Below, one piece after another: positions 1 to 9,403 of a stretch of 64,000 bases of DNA. Under the pieces are notes generated by a model, which was not told where the DNA came from, did not search any database, and was given only the letters and a program-made list of their open reading frames with translations. The stretch is taken from positions 2,534,001-2,598,000 of the forward strand of contig NZ_CP026363.1 in NCBI RefSeq assembly GCF_004117055.1, in the 5' to 3' direction. The DNA is from Brevibacillus agri (lineage in GTDB: Bacteria > Bacillota > Bacilli > Brevibacillales > Brevibacillaceae). Position 1 is the stretch's first letter. Every line of letters begins with the position of its first letter. The position numbers and the translations under genes were made by a program.

Positions 1-272
1 GCTTGAACCTGACCGGAGCCGACACCGTCATTTTGTACGATCTGTGGTGGAATCCGGCTGTAGAGGAGCAGGCGGCGGACAGGGCGCACCGCATCGGGCA
101 AAAAAACGTCGTCCAGGTCATTCGGCTGGTCGCGCAGGGGACGGTAGAGGAAAAAATGTACGAGCTTCAGCAAAAGAAAAAGCATTTGATTGAGGAAGTC
201 ATAGCGCCAGGCGAGGAAGCGATCTCCTCCATGAGCGAAGAAGACATCCGGGAAATATTGATGATCGGCTAA
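1..272 (+). CDS. SNF2/SWI2-family DEAD-like helicase, C-terminal end (partial)
   Basis: The reading frame enters from the left edge (codons begin at base 3) and ends with TAA at 270-272. The visible 89 residues carry the end of helicase domain 2 of SNF2 ATPases: LTGADTVILYD, WWNPAVEEQAADRAHRIGQ (motif VI, with the arginine fingers in the DRAHRIGQ segment), then VIRLVAQGTVEEKMYELQQKKK. These motifs are diagnostic for Swi2/Snf2-type dsDNA translocases. The N-terminal ATPase core lies outside the window, so any accessory domain (for example the zinc finger of bacterial SNF2 proteins) cannot be judged. A terminator follows at once, so this gene ends its own transcript. Confidence 0.93.
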   Translation, partial: LNLTGADTVILYDLWWNPAVEEQAADRAHRIGQKNVVQVIRLVAQGTVEEKMYELQQKKKHLIEEVIAPGEEAISSMSEEDIREILMIG

Positions 273-318
273 AGCGGCCCGACTTGCGTCCTTTGTGCGC
301 AGGTCCGGCCGCTTTTTC
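272..318 (+). terminator. Rho-independent terminator after the SNF2 gene
   Basis: The stem AAGCGGCC (272-279) pairs with GGCCGCTT (307-314) and is followed by a short T run. It starts on the last base of the SNF2 stop codon. Confidence 0.75.
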
Positions 319-431
319 GCGCGTGGAATTGGCAAGTTCCCAAGGGTATTTGTCCGTTTCGTCAACCTGCGCGCATGAATATTTTAGGAAGAAGGTGAGC
401 GCTTTAACAAGGAACGTGGGGGGGGAAGGAA

Positions 432-2198
432 ATGGAACAATACGTCATCAAGCCATGGGACACCCGGGACGACGGCCAACCTGCGCCTGTCGACTGGGAT
501 ATGCAAGTACCTCCGGAAGTCGATGCGATCGCGGAGCTCGTCATGAAAGAATACGAGATGTCCGTCAGCAGCAAGACGCTGATTACCTCGAAGCCGGACA
601 AAGGCGGCGCGATCTGGCGGATCGAGACAGACAAAGGGCCGCGCAGTCTGAAAGTGCTGCACCGCACACCGGAGCGGAGTCTTTACAGTGTTGGCTTGCA
701 GGAATACGTCGTCAGACAGGGGGCCAGAGTTCCCGCGCTCATTCCGGCCAGAGACGGAAAGCTCTTCGTGGAAAAGGGCGGAAAGCTGTGGATTGTCACG
801 GACTGGATTGCCCTTACGCAAGCGACCAAAGTAGACTTGGCAGGAGCGCAGGAGCTGTGCTTCGGCCTGGGAGAATTTCATCGACATTCGAAAGGATACG
901 TGCCGCCACAAGGGGCGAAAAATTCTTCCCGCCTGTACCGTTGGCCCAACTACTATCAAAAGATTGCCAAAAAAATCGGCTGGATGCGTGAGATGGCAAA
1001 AGCCTATGGGGAGACGACCGCAAGCAACTCGATTCTATCTGTCGTAGACAAGTATGAGCGACAAGCATTGGATGCGCTGGAGCGTCTGAAGGCATCTGCC
1101 TATCCAAGAATGGTGCAGATGGGTGAACCGCACTGGGGAGTAGTTCATCAGGACTATGGCTGGTCCAATGGACAGAATGGACCAGGCGGGCTTTGGGTCA
1201 TCGACCTGGACGGTGTGGCTTACGATTTGCCGTTCCGCGACCTGCGCAAGCTGATTACAAGCACAATGGACGACATGGGTGTCTGGGATTTGACGTGGAT
1301 GAGAGGAATGATCGAGGCGTATCACCGGGCTAACCCGCTCGATCGGGAGTCATTTGAGGTGCTTTTGATCGACCTGGCGGCGCCAAATGAATTTTACAAG
1401 CATCTGAAGGAAATGTTTTACGATCCTGTCACGTTCTTGAACACGGAAGCAGAGGCCATCCTGCAGCGAATCCTCTCCACCGACCAGACAAAAGACCAGG
1501 CATTGGCGGAGCTGGCGAAAGACATCAGCCAGTACCAGCCCGGCGATTACACCCAGGCTGCCGTCCCGGCCACGACCGTGCGCCAAGCGCCTGCGAGTGC
1601 ATCAGATCAGGCAAACTGGCAGCTCGCTTCGCCAAATCCGGCGGCAAAAGGTGAGAGCAAGCCAGTCGATGTGGAACCCGGAAAGCTTATTCGTCTCCCC
1701 GAAAAAGAAAGTAAGCCTGTTCGAACTGCTGTGGCCGCGAAAAAGCCGCCAGATGTCGTGCTCTTCCCTAATCCCGAGCTGCCTTTCGCAGAGACAACGA
1801 CGCCAGCGAGCAGGCAGAGCGAGCGCCTGAAGCCGATAGTAGCTACTGTGAAAAAAGCCGGGAGCAAGCCAGTGAAGAAAAAGGCAGCGTCAACCGGCTC
1901 GGTAAAAACAGCAAGCAAAACGGGCAAGAAAACCGTTCTGAACAAAAGTTCGGTCGCCAAAAAAGCAAGCGCCAAGCTGCCCGCAGGAAAAGCGCTCAAA
2001 AAGACTGGCAAGTCGAACGAAAAAGCAAAAACAGGAACCCAACTTGCAAAACGGTCCAGTTCTCCCCGAGGCACTCAGCATGCAGCCGTCAAGCATCCTT
2101 ACAAAAAGGCAGCAGCTCCAAGCCGCAAATTGACCAGTAATCAGGCAAAGAAGCCGCGCGCGGTGAAAGCAAAAAAAACAGGCAGAAGCATGCGATGA
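432..2198 (+). CDS. CotS-family spore coat kinase-like protein with Lys/Ala-rich tail
   Basis: This 588-residue protein has an aminoglycoside-phosphotransferase/CotS-like kinase fold in residues 1-350. The catalytic-loop motif HQDYGWSN (H239, D241, N246) is followed by VIDLDGVAYD (D258, D260), as in CotS/CotI/YsxE spore-coat kinases. Residues from about 390 lack domain character, and from about 470 the chain is dominated by K, A, S and T with many KK pairs, like a histone H1 tail. Ordinary CotS proteins are about 350 residues, so the extra 200 residues are unusual. The ATG follows a GGGGAAGGA ribosome site. The next gene, 25 bp downstream, is a CotSA-like glycosyltransferase, as in the Bacillus cotS locus. 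A coat role is inferred. Confidence 0.85.
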   Translation: MEQYVIKPWDTRDDGQPAPVDWDMQVPPEVDAIAELVMKEYEMSVSSKTLITSKPDKGGAIWRIETDKGPRSLKVLHRTPERSLYSVGLQEYVVRQGARVPALIPARDGKLFVEKGGKLWIVTDWIALTQATKVDLAGAQELCFGLGEFHRHSKGYVPPQGAKNSSRLYRWPNYYQKIAKKIGWMREMAKAYGETTASNSILSVVDKYERQALDALERLKASAYPRMVQMGEPHWGVVHQDYGWSNGQNGPGGLWVIDLDGVAYDLPFRDLRKLITSTMDDMGVWDLTWMRGMIEAYHRANPLDRESFEVLLIDLAAPNEFYKHLKEMFYDPVTFLNTEAEAILQRILSTDQTKDQALAELAKDISQYQPGDYTQAAVPATTVRQAPASASDQANWQLASPNPAAKGESKPVDVEPGKLIRLPEKESKPVRTAVAAKKPPDVVLFPNPELPFAETTTPASRQSERLKPIVATVKKAGSKPVKKKAASTGSVKTASKTGKKTVLNKSSVAKKASAKLPAGKALKKTGKSNEKAKTGTQLAKRSSSPRGTQHAAVKHPYKKAAAPSRKLTSNQAKKPRAVKAKKTGRSMR

Positions 2199-2223
2199 GT
2201 AGTGTCAGGAAAGGAGAATTCGG

Positions 2224-3366
2224 ATGAAGGTAGTCATGATCTGTACGGAAAAGCTGCCCGTTCCCCCGGTGCGGGGCGGTGCCATCCAGACGTATATAGC
2301 CGGGATCGCGGATACGCTCGGGAAGCATCACGACCTTACCATTTTAGGGACGTCGGACCCAACGCTCGCCATGGACGAACGTGTGCGAAATGTTCGCTAT
2401 GCGCGTGTGAATGGACACGGTGTCTTCGAAATCTACGCCCAGGAAGTTCTCGCGTTTTTGCGAGCGAATGCATACGATGTGATTCACGTGTTCAACCGAC
2501 CGCGGCTGGTTCCCTTGATTCGCGAAGTATGCCCGAACGCACGGATCGTACTGAGCATGCACAACGACATGTTCGATGCGGCGAAAATTCCCCCGGCGGA
2601 AGCGGCGAGCGCCATCGCCAACACGTCGACGATCATCACGATCAGCGATTATGTAGGACGCGTCCTTGCGTCGCTCTACCCGGAAACGCAAGGGAAACTG
2701 CGCACGATCTATTCCGGTGTCGATCTACAGACGTTCGTCCCGTGGGAGAGCTCGCAGGCTGCACGAAAAATTCGCCAGGAGCTGCGGGCTGCCCACAACA
2801 TCGGGAACAGGCAGGTCATTTTGTTCGTCGGCAGACTGACCCCGAAAAAAGGGGCGGACATCCTCGTGCGGGCGATGAACGAGCTTTCGGCCTACAAATC
2901 CGACATCGCGCTTGTGCTGGTCGGAGGCTCCTGGTACGGCGTCGATAAAATCAGCGACTATGTCGCCTATGTGCGCGCGCTGGCGGATCGTTCGCCGATT
3001 CCTGTCATCACGACAGGCTATGTGGCAGCAGAGAACATCCACCACTGGTTTTGGGCAGGCGATATCTTTGTCTGTCCTTCGCAATGGGAGGAGCCGCTCG
3101 CCCGCGTCCACTACGAAGCGATGGCTGCAGGGCTGCCGTTTGTGACGACAAAACGCGGGGGCAATGCGGAAGTGATTATCGGCGGAAACGGCCTGCTCGT
3201 CGAAGAGCCGGAAAACCCGCAGTCTTTTGCCACTCAACTGAAGCAGCTTCTGTCCAGCCGCGACCTGCAGCGCAGAATGGGGAACAGCGGCCGACAGTTG
3301 GCGGAACAGCGGTTTACGTGGGAGCGCGTGGCCCGGGAAGTGCTGGACGTATGGAGGAACTTGTAG
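2224..3366 (+). CDS. GT4-family glycosyltransferase, CotSA-like
   Basis: This 380-residue protein has the two-Rossmann GT-B layout. The N-terminal half begins MKVVMICTEKLPVPPVRGGAIQ truncated here to its glycine-rich loop PPVRGGA, and the C-terminal nucleotide-sugar half contains VGRLTPKKG, then PSQWEEPLARVHYEAMAAG, the family EX7E-type element (EPLARVHYE). It probably transfers a sugar from a nucleotide donor in the cytoplasm. The start follows a GGAAAGGAGAATTCGG ribosome site. The gene directly follows the CotS-like gene and resembles CotSA, the coat glycosyltransferase of Bacillus, so coat or coat-polysaccharide modification is likely. Donor and acceptor cannot be read from the sequence. 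Confidence 0.88.
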   Translation: MKVVMICTEKLPVPPVRGGAIQTYIAGIADTLGKHHDLTILGTSDPTLAMDERVRNVRYARVNGHGVFEIYAQEVLAFLRANAYDVIHVFNRPRLVPLIREVCPNARIVLSMHNDMFDAAKIPPAEAASAIANTSTIITISDYVGRVLASLYPETQGKLRTIYSGVDLQTFVPWESSQAARKIRQELRAAHNIGNRQVILFVGRLTPKKGADILVRAMNELSAYKSDIALVLVGGSWYGVDKISDYVAYVRALADRSPIPVITTGYVAAENIHHWFWAGDIFVCPSQWEEPLARVHYEAMAAGLPFVTTKRGGNAEVIIGGNGLLVEEPENPQSFATQLKQLLSSRDLQRRMGNSGRQLAEQRFTWERVAREVLDVWRNL

Positions 3367-3525
3367 CGTGAGCTGACAGGACGCAAATACCCACTTTTTT
3401 CGAGAGAGAGGGGAGAAGTGGGTGCTTGGTCCGTTTTTCTTGCAGGGGAGAAAGGGACAAGCCTGCGGCAGGCAGGCGCACAAGCTCGCCACAAGCTTGT
3501 CCAAAAGCTGTGCAAGCAAAGACGG

Positions 3526-3557
3526 AAAAAAGCGGCTCCCCCACTCCCGGCTTTTTA
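3526..3557. terminator. Bidirectional terminator between convergent genes
   Basis: The AAAAAAGCGG segment (from 3526) pairs with CCGGCTTTTT (to 3556), giving T runs in both directions. It lies between the plus-strand glycosyltransferase and the minus-strand gene ending at 3632. The rest of 3367-3631 shows no gene; it holds further short inverted repeats (ACCCACTT near 3388 with AAGTGGGT near 3415; GCGCCA near 3565 with TGGCGC). Confidence 0.6.
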
Positions 3558-3631
3558 AGCGGAAGCGCCAATGTCTTTTGGCGCATGGTGAAAACCAAGC
3601 AGGAGTGGGAGGACGAAGCGAGGCGAAGAAA

Positions 3632-4237
3632 TCAAAGTACTTTGGCTGAACCTTCGATTACTTTCAGGGTGACGGGCGCGGTCTCTTCCGCTTCGTCTGT
3701 GGGGGCGGCTGCTTCCGGCGGAGGGGCGTCGGGAATGATGGCGGCAATGCGGTTGAGCGGGATGAGAATACAACTGCCGTAGCTTCCGCCAAGCTTCAGC
3801 TCGATGATGCCGTCGTCGACTCTTGTGAGCTGCCCCACCCGGTAAGGGCGGCTGCCTGGTCCCCAATCGGATGTGAGAATGACTTCGACTGTCCTGTTTT
3901 GCCTCATGCATTTGTACAGCTCTTTTCGCAGCCCTTCCACGCTTTCCTGCTCGGGCGTGTCTTCTGCTTCTACGTCCACGTTGACAATCGGGGCGGGGAT
4001 GACGAGCGGTTTCGGTGCTTCAAACTGGACGATCGGCGCCTCGACCTGGACGGTGGGCGTGGCGCTCGTGACAGACACGTGGGGAGCGGGCGTGGTGACT
4101 TTTACATTCGGGGCGCGCACATGGAGGCGGACGACCCGGTTCAGCCTGTCGAGCAAGCGCCTGGTCGCCTGGCCAGACGAGCGGCGTCTGCTGCGGGAGA
4201 CTGACTTCGCCCGTGTCTTCTTTTTCGCAGATCCCAA
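3632..4237 (-). CDS. Hypothetical protein with proline/valine repeats and a C-terminal small-barrel-like region
   Basis: From the TTG at 4237-4235 (AGGAGG nine bases upstream) the product is 201 residues; an upstream ATG in frame has no ribosome site. The N-terminus is strongly basic (KKKTRAKSVSRSRRR). Residues about 35-85 are a low-complexity stretch alternating proline with valine and alanine (APNVKV, PAPHVSV, TPTVQVEAP, PAPIVNVDV). The C-terminal part (QNRTVEVILTSDWG through LIPLNRIAAIIP) looks like the short beta-barrel of DUF2642/YuzF-type Bacillus proteins, a resemblance not confirmed by search. The tail is acidic and proline-rich. The position beside coat genes would suit a spore-surface protein, but this is a guess. 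Confidence 0.6.
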   Translation of the reverse strand: MGSAKKKTRAKSVSRSRRRSSGQATRRLLDRLNRVVRLHVRAPNVKVTTPAPHVSVTSATPTVQVEAPIVQFEAPKPLVIPAPIVNVDVEAEDTPEQESVEGLRKELYKCMRQNRTVEVILTSDWGPGSRPYRVGQLTRVDDGIIELKLGGSYGSCILIPLNRIAAIIPDAPPPEAAAPTDEAEETAPVTLKVIEGSAKVL

Positions 4238-4423
4238 GACAATGCACCTCCTACTGTCATGCTTTATCATATTCAGCGCGGAACGGAGAGAAATAGACAA
4301 ATACCCTTGCCAAAAAAAATCAGGCAGGAAATGATTAGGGAATTTAGCGGAAATTTTTAAAAACAAATGGAAAATCGTGTATACTATTCAGGTAATCTCA
4401 AAAAGAGAGATGGAGGTTTCACC

Positions 4424-5446
4424 ATGAATCAAATGCCAATGACCCCAATGGGAGTGGGGAAGCTATTGGACAAAAGCTTTAACGTATATCGCCAGCATTT
4501 TGGGGCGTACTTTTTTCTGGCTCTTATTTGGTTTGGCCCGTTTTTGCTTTTACAACAGCTACTCCTGGTCGACCTTAGCAGTGTGCCGCTACTCATGCAA
4601 GATACCGAAGGACTGGAATTTTGGGAATCGATGGGGGAAAAGTTTGGAGGGCAGGAAGAGATGGTCACCCAAAACGTCGGCCTGCTCTTGCTGTATGTGT
4701 TTTTGGTCGCGCCTCTGACGATGGTCGTGGCCTATCCGCAGTTGATTGCGGGCGCCACCTTGCTGACGAAATCTGTATGGGAGCAGCAAACGGTTGATTT
4801 GAAGGCCGCGCTGAAAGGCGCATTGGGACGCTTTTGGCCGCTTGTCGGAAGCACCCTCGTCTACGGACTGCTCATGCTCGCGGTGACGTTCGGGTTTGCC
4901 CTCGTGTTTTTGTTCATCGGCTTTTTGCTCGTGATGGCTACCGGCAATTCGATTGACACGTTTTTTGACTCGGGAAGCGAGTTCAATCCGTTCCTCTTCA
5001 TCATTGTCTTTTTGTTTGGCTACATTTTGTTTTTGATCGGCATGCTTCTAGTGCCGGGCTACTTCCTGCTCAGATGGAGCTTTTACTTGCCGCTTGTCCT
5101 GTTTGAAAAGGGCGGCGTCGGCATCGGGAAAAGCTGGCATTTGACAAAAGGAAATTTTTGGAGGCTATTTGCGATTTTCATTGTTTTGAGCCTTCTGTAT
5201 TCGATCTTTTCCGGCGGCATCCAGGTGGCCATCATGGGAATTTTGGGGACGTCGATCATTTCGCAGATCATCATGGTCGTGTTGAGTTGCCTGCTGATGC
5301 CGTGGATCGCGATTGTTTATGCGCTCGCTTACTTCGACTTGCGCGTCCGAAAAGATGGAACAGACCTGCAGGAACTGATGAACAGGCAGTTGGAGCAGGC
5401 AGCAGACCGTCCTTCTACACAGGAGCCGGGAGCAGCGCATGAATAG
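4424..5446 (+). CDS. Multi-pass membrane protein, GPDPase membrane-domain-like
   Basis: The 340-residue product starts at the ATG after GATGGAGGTTTCACC; an earlier in-frame ATG has no ribosome site. It begins MGVGKLLDKSFNVYRQHFG, typical of the membrane domain fused to some glycerophosphodiester phosphodiesterases and found alone in Bacillota, and has about six hydrophobic spans (around residues 25-45, 85-110, 140-175, 195-225, 260-295). No phosphodiesterase catalytic domain is present. It is the first gene of a tightly packed cluster and its end overlaps the next start by 8 bp. Its role is unknown; the cluster suggests envelope assembly or chaperone-assisted membrane protein function. Confidence 0.75.
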   Translation: MNQMPMTPMGVGKLLDKSFNVYRQHFGAYFFLALIWFGPFLLLQQLLLVDLSSVPLLMQDTEGLEFWESMGEKFGGQEEMVTQNVGLLLLYVFLVAPLTMVVAYPQLIAGATLLTKSVWEQQTVDLKAALKGALGRFWPLVGSTLVYGLLMLAVTFGFALVFLFIGFLLVMATGNSIDTFFDSGSEFNPFLFIIVFLFGYILFLIGMLLVPGYFLLRWSFYLPLVLFEKGGVGIGKSWHLTKGNFWRLFAIFIVLSLLYSIFSGGIQVAIMGILGTSIISQIIMVVLSCLLMPWIAIVYALAYFDLRVRKDGTDLQELMNRQLEQAADRPSTQEPGAAHE

Positions 5447-6065
5447 CACAAATCCTTGGGCAGCCGACAAGGAGCATTTGCAGGAAATTTTGCAGCGCGA
5501 CGAATTTCAAGCCCTGCACACGGAAGGGGAGAGCTGGCTTGCGCGAGTGAGCGATTTTTTGCTCGAATGGCTTGCCAGGCTGTTTTCGTGGTCGGACATT
5601 CCTTCGGGTGCGGCGACGACGGCATCGACGGTCGTGCTGGTCGTCGCGGCGCTTTTGCTGGTGATGGTCATTTTCTGGCTGTTCCGCCGAATGGTATGGG
5701 AGCAAAAGCGGAAGGCGTCCCTGTTTGTCCACGGTGAAAAAATCCGCTCTCATGCCGATTACTTGCGGGAGGCACAGGAGTGTGCCGATCGCGGAGAATG
5801 GCGTGAGGGCGAACGTTCCTTGTTTTTGGCGTTGCTCGTCTACATGCAAAAACAGTCGTGGATTCGCATTGAACAGTGGAAGACGAACTGGGAGTACGCA
5901 GACGAAATCGAGGCCAACCACCCGGAGGCGAAGGCGCTGTTTCGCCGCTATGCCCGGGCGTTCGAGCAAGCTTGGTACGGGCAGGTAGCTGTGGACAAAG
6001 CAGACTATCTGGAGCGCATCCGCGAGCTTGCGCAGATTTTGGACGGGGAGGGACAGCATGAATAG
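5439..6065 (+). CDS. DUF4129 domain protein
   Basis: The 208-residue product has one strong transmembrane segment at about residues 55-82, with an amphipathic N-terminal region outside and a cytosolic C-terminal half. The C-terminal part (YLREAQECADRGEWREGERSLFLALLVYM, read as two helices, then FRRYARAFEQAWYG) matches the DUF4129 pattern, a helical domain found with transglutaminase-like and MoxR/DUF58 genes. The start ATG overlaps the preceding stop as ATGAATAG. Function is unknown; the family is repeatedly linked to MoxR-dependent maturation at the membrane. Confidence 0.8.
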   Translation: MNSTNPWAADKEHLQEILQRDEFQALHTEGESWLARVSDFLLEWLARLFSWSDIPSGAATTASTVVLVVAALLLVMVIFWLFRRMVWEQKRKASLFVHGEKIRSHADYLREAQECADRGEWREGERSLFLALLVYMQKQSWIRIEQWKTNWEYADEIEANHPEAKALFRRYARAFEQAWYGQVAVDKADYLERIRELAQILDGEGQHE

Positions 6066-7185
6066 CCTGAGAACGTATCGCGTGGGCATCAGCGTGGCGA
6101 TCGTGCTGCTCGTCGTCGTCGGATGGTTTATCGTCAAGCCTGTAGCCACGAAACTGCCTCCTTATCTGGCATCGTCGGCACAGCCGGACGGAATCAAGGC
6201 GGTGCTGCTTCTGCTGGAGGAAAAAGGCAGCCAGGTTAAGGAGTGGCGGCAGCCGATGCATTTGCTGCCGAAGCCAGCGGGCCAGGCGCTGCTTGTCGTC
6301 GAGCCGGACAACCTGAGCGCGAACGAGCAGGATGACTTGCTCGCATGGGCCAGCGGCGGAAACGACCTGTTTGTTTTCTCCGAGCGGCCGATCTTGTGGG
6401 CCGGCTTGCCGCTTGAAGCGAAGTATATGGAAGAGAAGGGCAACCAGGAACGAAATGTGCAGGGGCAGTTGCTCGCTGAAGGGCTGCTGGGCCAGGCAAA
6501 AACACAGGCCAGATGGAAAGAGGCGGAGGGGCTGGAGCCGCTTTTTTACGACGACCAAGGAATCCTTGCGGGAAAAGTCCAGGTAGGAGCCGGAAGCATC
6601 TCGTACTTTTTGGTCCCGGATTGGTTGACGAATCGAAAAATTGGCGAGCTGTCTCACTTCGAGGCGGTGTGGCCGCATTTGCAAAAAAACTGGTCCGCGA
6701 TCTGGGTGGACGAATACCATCACGGGCTGCAGGAGAAGCCAGGGCTTTTGGCGATCTATCCCGGCTGGCTGGTGGCAGCGCTCGTCCAGTTGGCCGTCGT
6801 GCTGCTTTTGTTCGTCTGGTGGAAAGGGAAGCGGTTTGGCCCTGTCTACACATTGCGCGAGTGGACGGTTCGCCGGGGGGACGAGACGCTTTTAGCCGTG
6901 TCGAGCTGGTATGAGCGCCGGGGACTTGCGCGTGACGCGCTGGCGCATAGGGAAGCGTATATGCGCCAACTGATGCACGATCGCTGGGGCGTTCACCAAA
7001 AAGCGGACCGCGCCGAGATTTTGCGCTGTGCCCGGCTACGCTGGAGCGAGCAGGCAGTCACCAGGCTTGCCGAGCTGCTGGATCGGCTGGAGCAAGCACG
7101 CAGCGGAACCGGATATTCGGCGAAGCGGCTTTTGGCAGACAGTCTTTTGCTGGATGAGATCATTACGCAACTGATGAAGGAGTGA
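6058..7185 (+). CDS. DUF4350 domain protein
   Basis: The 375-residue product has an N-terminal anchor (residues about 8-28), an extracytoplasmic region resembling DUF4350 (VLLLLEEKGSQVKEW; LLVVEPDNLSANEQDDLLAWASGGNDLFVFSE, split here), and a second span near residues 240-262 before a cytosolic C-terminus. DUF4350 is related to glutamine-amidotransferase-like folds and normally sits between DUF4129 and MoxR genes. I chose the ATG at 6058 because it overlaps the upstream stop as ATGAATAG, exactly as at the previous junction; the frame also has a start inside the upstream gene without a ribosome site. Confidence 0.82.
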   Translation: MNSLRTYRVGISVAIVLLVVVGWFIVKPVATKLPPYLASSAQPDGIKAVLLLLEEKGSQVKEWRQPMHLLPKPAGQALLVVEPDNLSANEQDDLLAWASGGNDLFVFSERPILWAGLPLEAKYMEEKGNQERNVQGQLLAEGLLGQAKTQARWKEAEGLEPLFYDDQGILAGKVQVGAGSISYFLVPDWLTNRKIGELSHFEAVWPHLQKNWSAIWVDEYHHGLQEKPGLLAIYPGWLVAALVQLAVVLLLFVWWKGKRFGPVYTLREWTVRRGDETLLAVSSWYERRGLARDALAHREAYMRQLMHDRWGVHQKADRAEILRCARLRWSEQAVTRLAELLDRLEQARSGTGYSAKRLLADSLLLDEIITQLMKE

Positions 7186-7195
7186 CATAACAATC

Positions 7196-8116
<921 letters not shown>

Positions 8117-9403
8117 TTTTTTGGCAGATCGCTTCGTTTTGCCGACGAAGCGGCTGCTCGTACTGCTGCTGCTCGGCACCCCGATTGCCGTCATCGGCTT
8201 TTTCATGGGCACCGGGTACGGGGCTTTCTGGCTGTACAACGGCCTCGTCTGTGTGGCGAGCGTGCTCGACTGGCTGACGCTGCCCAAGCGCAAAGACCTG
8301 GAGCTGCGCCGCGTGCTTCCCGAGCAGAGCGACATCGGCCAGTCGTTTTTGGTCGAGGTAGAAATGACGAACAGAAGCGGCCAGACGGTTTCCTACGTGC
8401 TCATGGACGATTTGCCGCACTCTTTTGCGGAAGCAGGGCCGATCTCGGGCAGGATGGAAAGCGGCGAGTCGCGCATCGCCTATCAGACGCGCGGATGCGA
8501 GCGGGGGAACTATTCATTTGCCTGGCTGTATTTGCGCTGGAGCGGAAAAATCGGCTTGTGGTACCGCCAGAGCCGCTTTTCCTTTCCGCAGACGATCAAA
8601 ATTTACCCCGATTTGTCGCAAGTTCGCGGCTATTTGAACTCGTTGCAGGAGAGCCTGATTGTCGACGGCAAAAAAATATTGCGCCGGGCCAAGGCTGGCT
8701 CTGAGTTCCACGCGATCCGCGAGTACGTCCCGGACGACGATCCGCGCACGATCAACTGGTCGGCGTCGGCACGCTCCCGGCGGCTGATGACGAACCAGTA
8801 TCGGCCCGAGCACGGCAAAGTCATTACGATTCTCGTCGATTGCGGCAGGCTGATGGGCGTCGAGCAGAACAACCAGAGCAGGCTCGATCAGTCGCTGGAG
8901 TCGGCGCTCACTCTGGCTGCGGTCGCTTTGCGCCAGGGAGATCAGGTGGCGTTTCTGGCCTATTCCCACGAGATCAAGACGTACATACCGCCAGGGCGCG
9001 GGATGGGACATTTGCACACGATTTTGGAAGCCACCTACGATTTGTCCCATGACTTCGTCGAGGCCGATCCGGCCAAGGCACTGGAATTTATGCATCGCCA
9101 GCAAAAGCGGCGCAGCCTGATGGTGCTGTTCTCGGACATGGAAAATTACTTGGTGGAAGACTTGCTCGCCAGCTATTTGTGGAAAATGCGCCGCTCGCAC
9201 CTGTTTTTGCTGCTCTCGCAGGCGGACCCGCTGCTGCACGAATGGACGCGGGTTCCGGTCGAAAACAGCCGCCTGGCCTACATCAAATCGGTGGCGCAGC
9301 GCTTCCAGCTCGACCGCAGGGCGTTTCAACAAAAAATGACCGGCGCGGGCATCCAGGTGCTCGATGTGCCGGCCGATCAGTTGACGCTGACAGTGATAAA
9401 TGC

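Noticed and set aside
284..991. Long plus-strand frame over the start of the CotS-like gene
   Set aside because: It lies in an alternate frame of the kinase gene, lacks protein features and is a composition artefact of high G+C.
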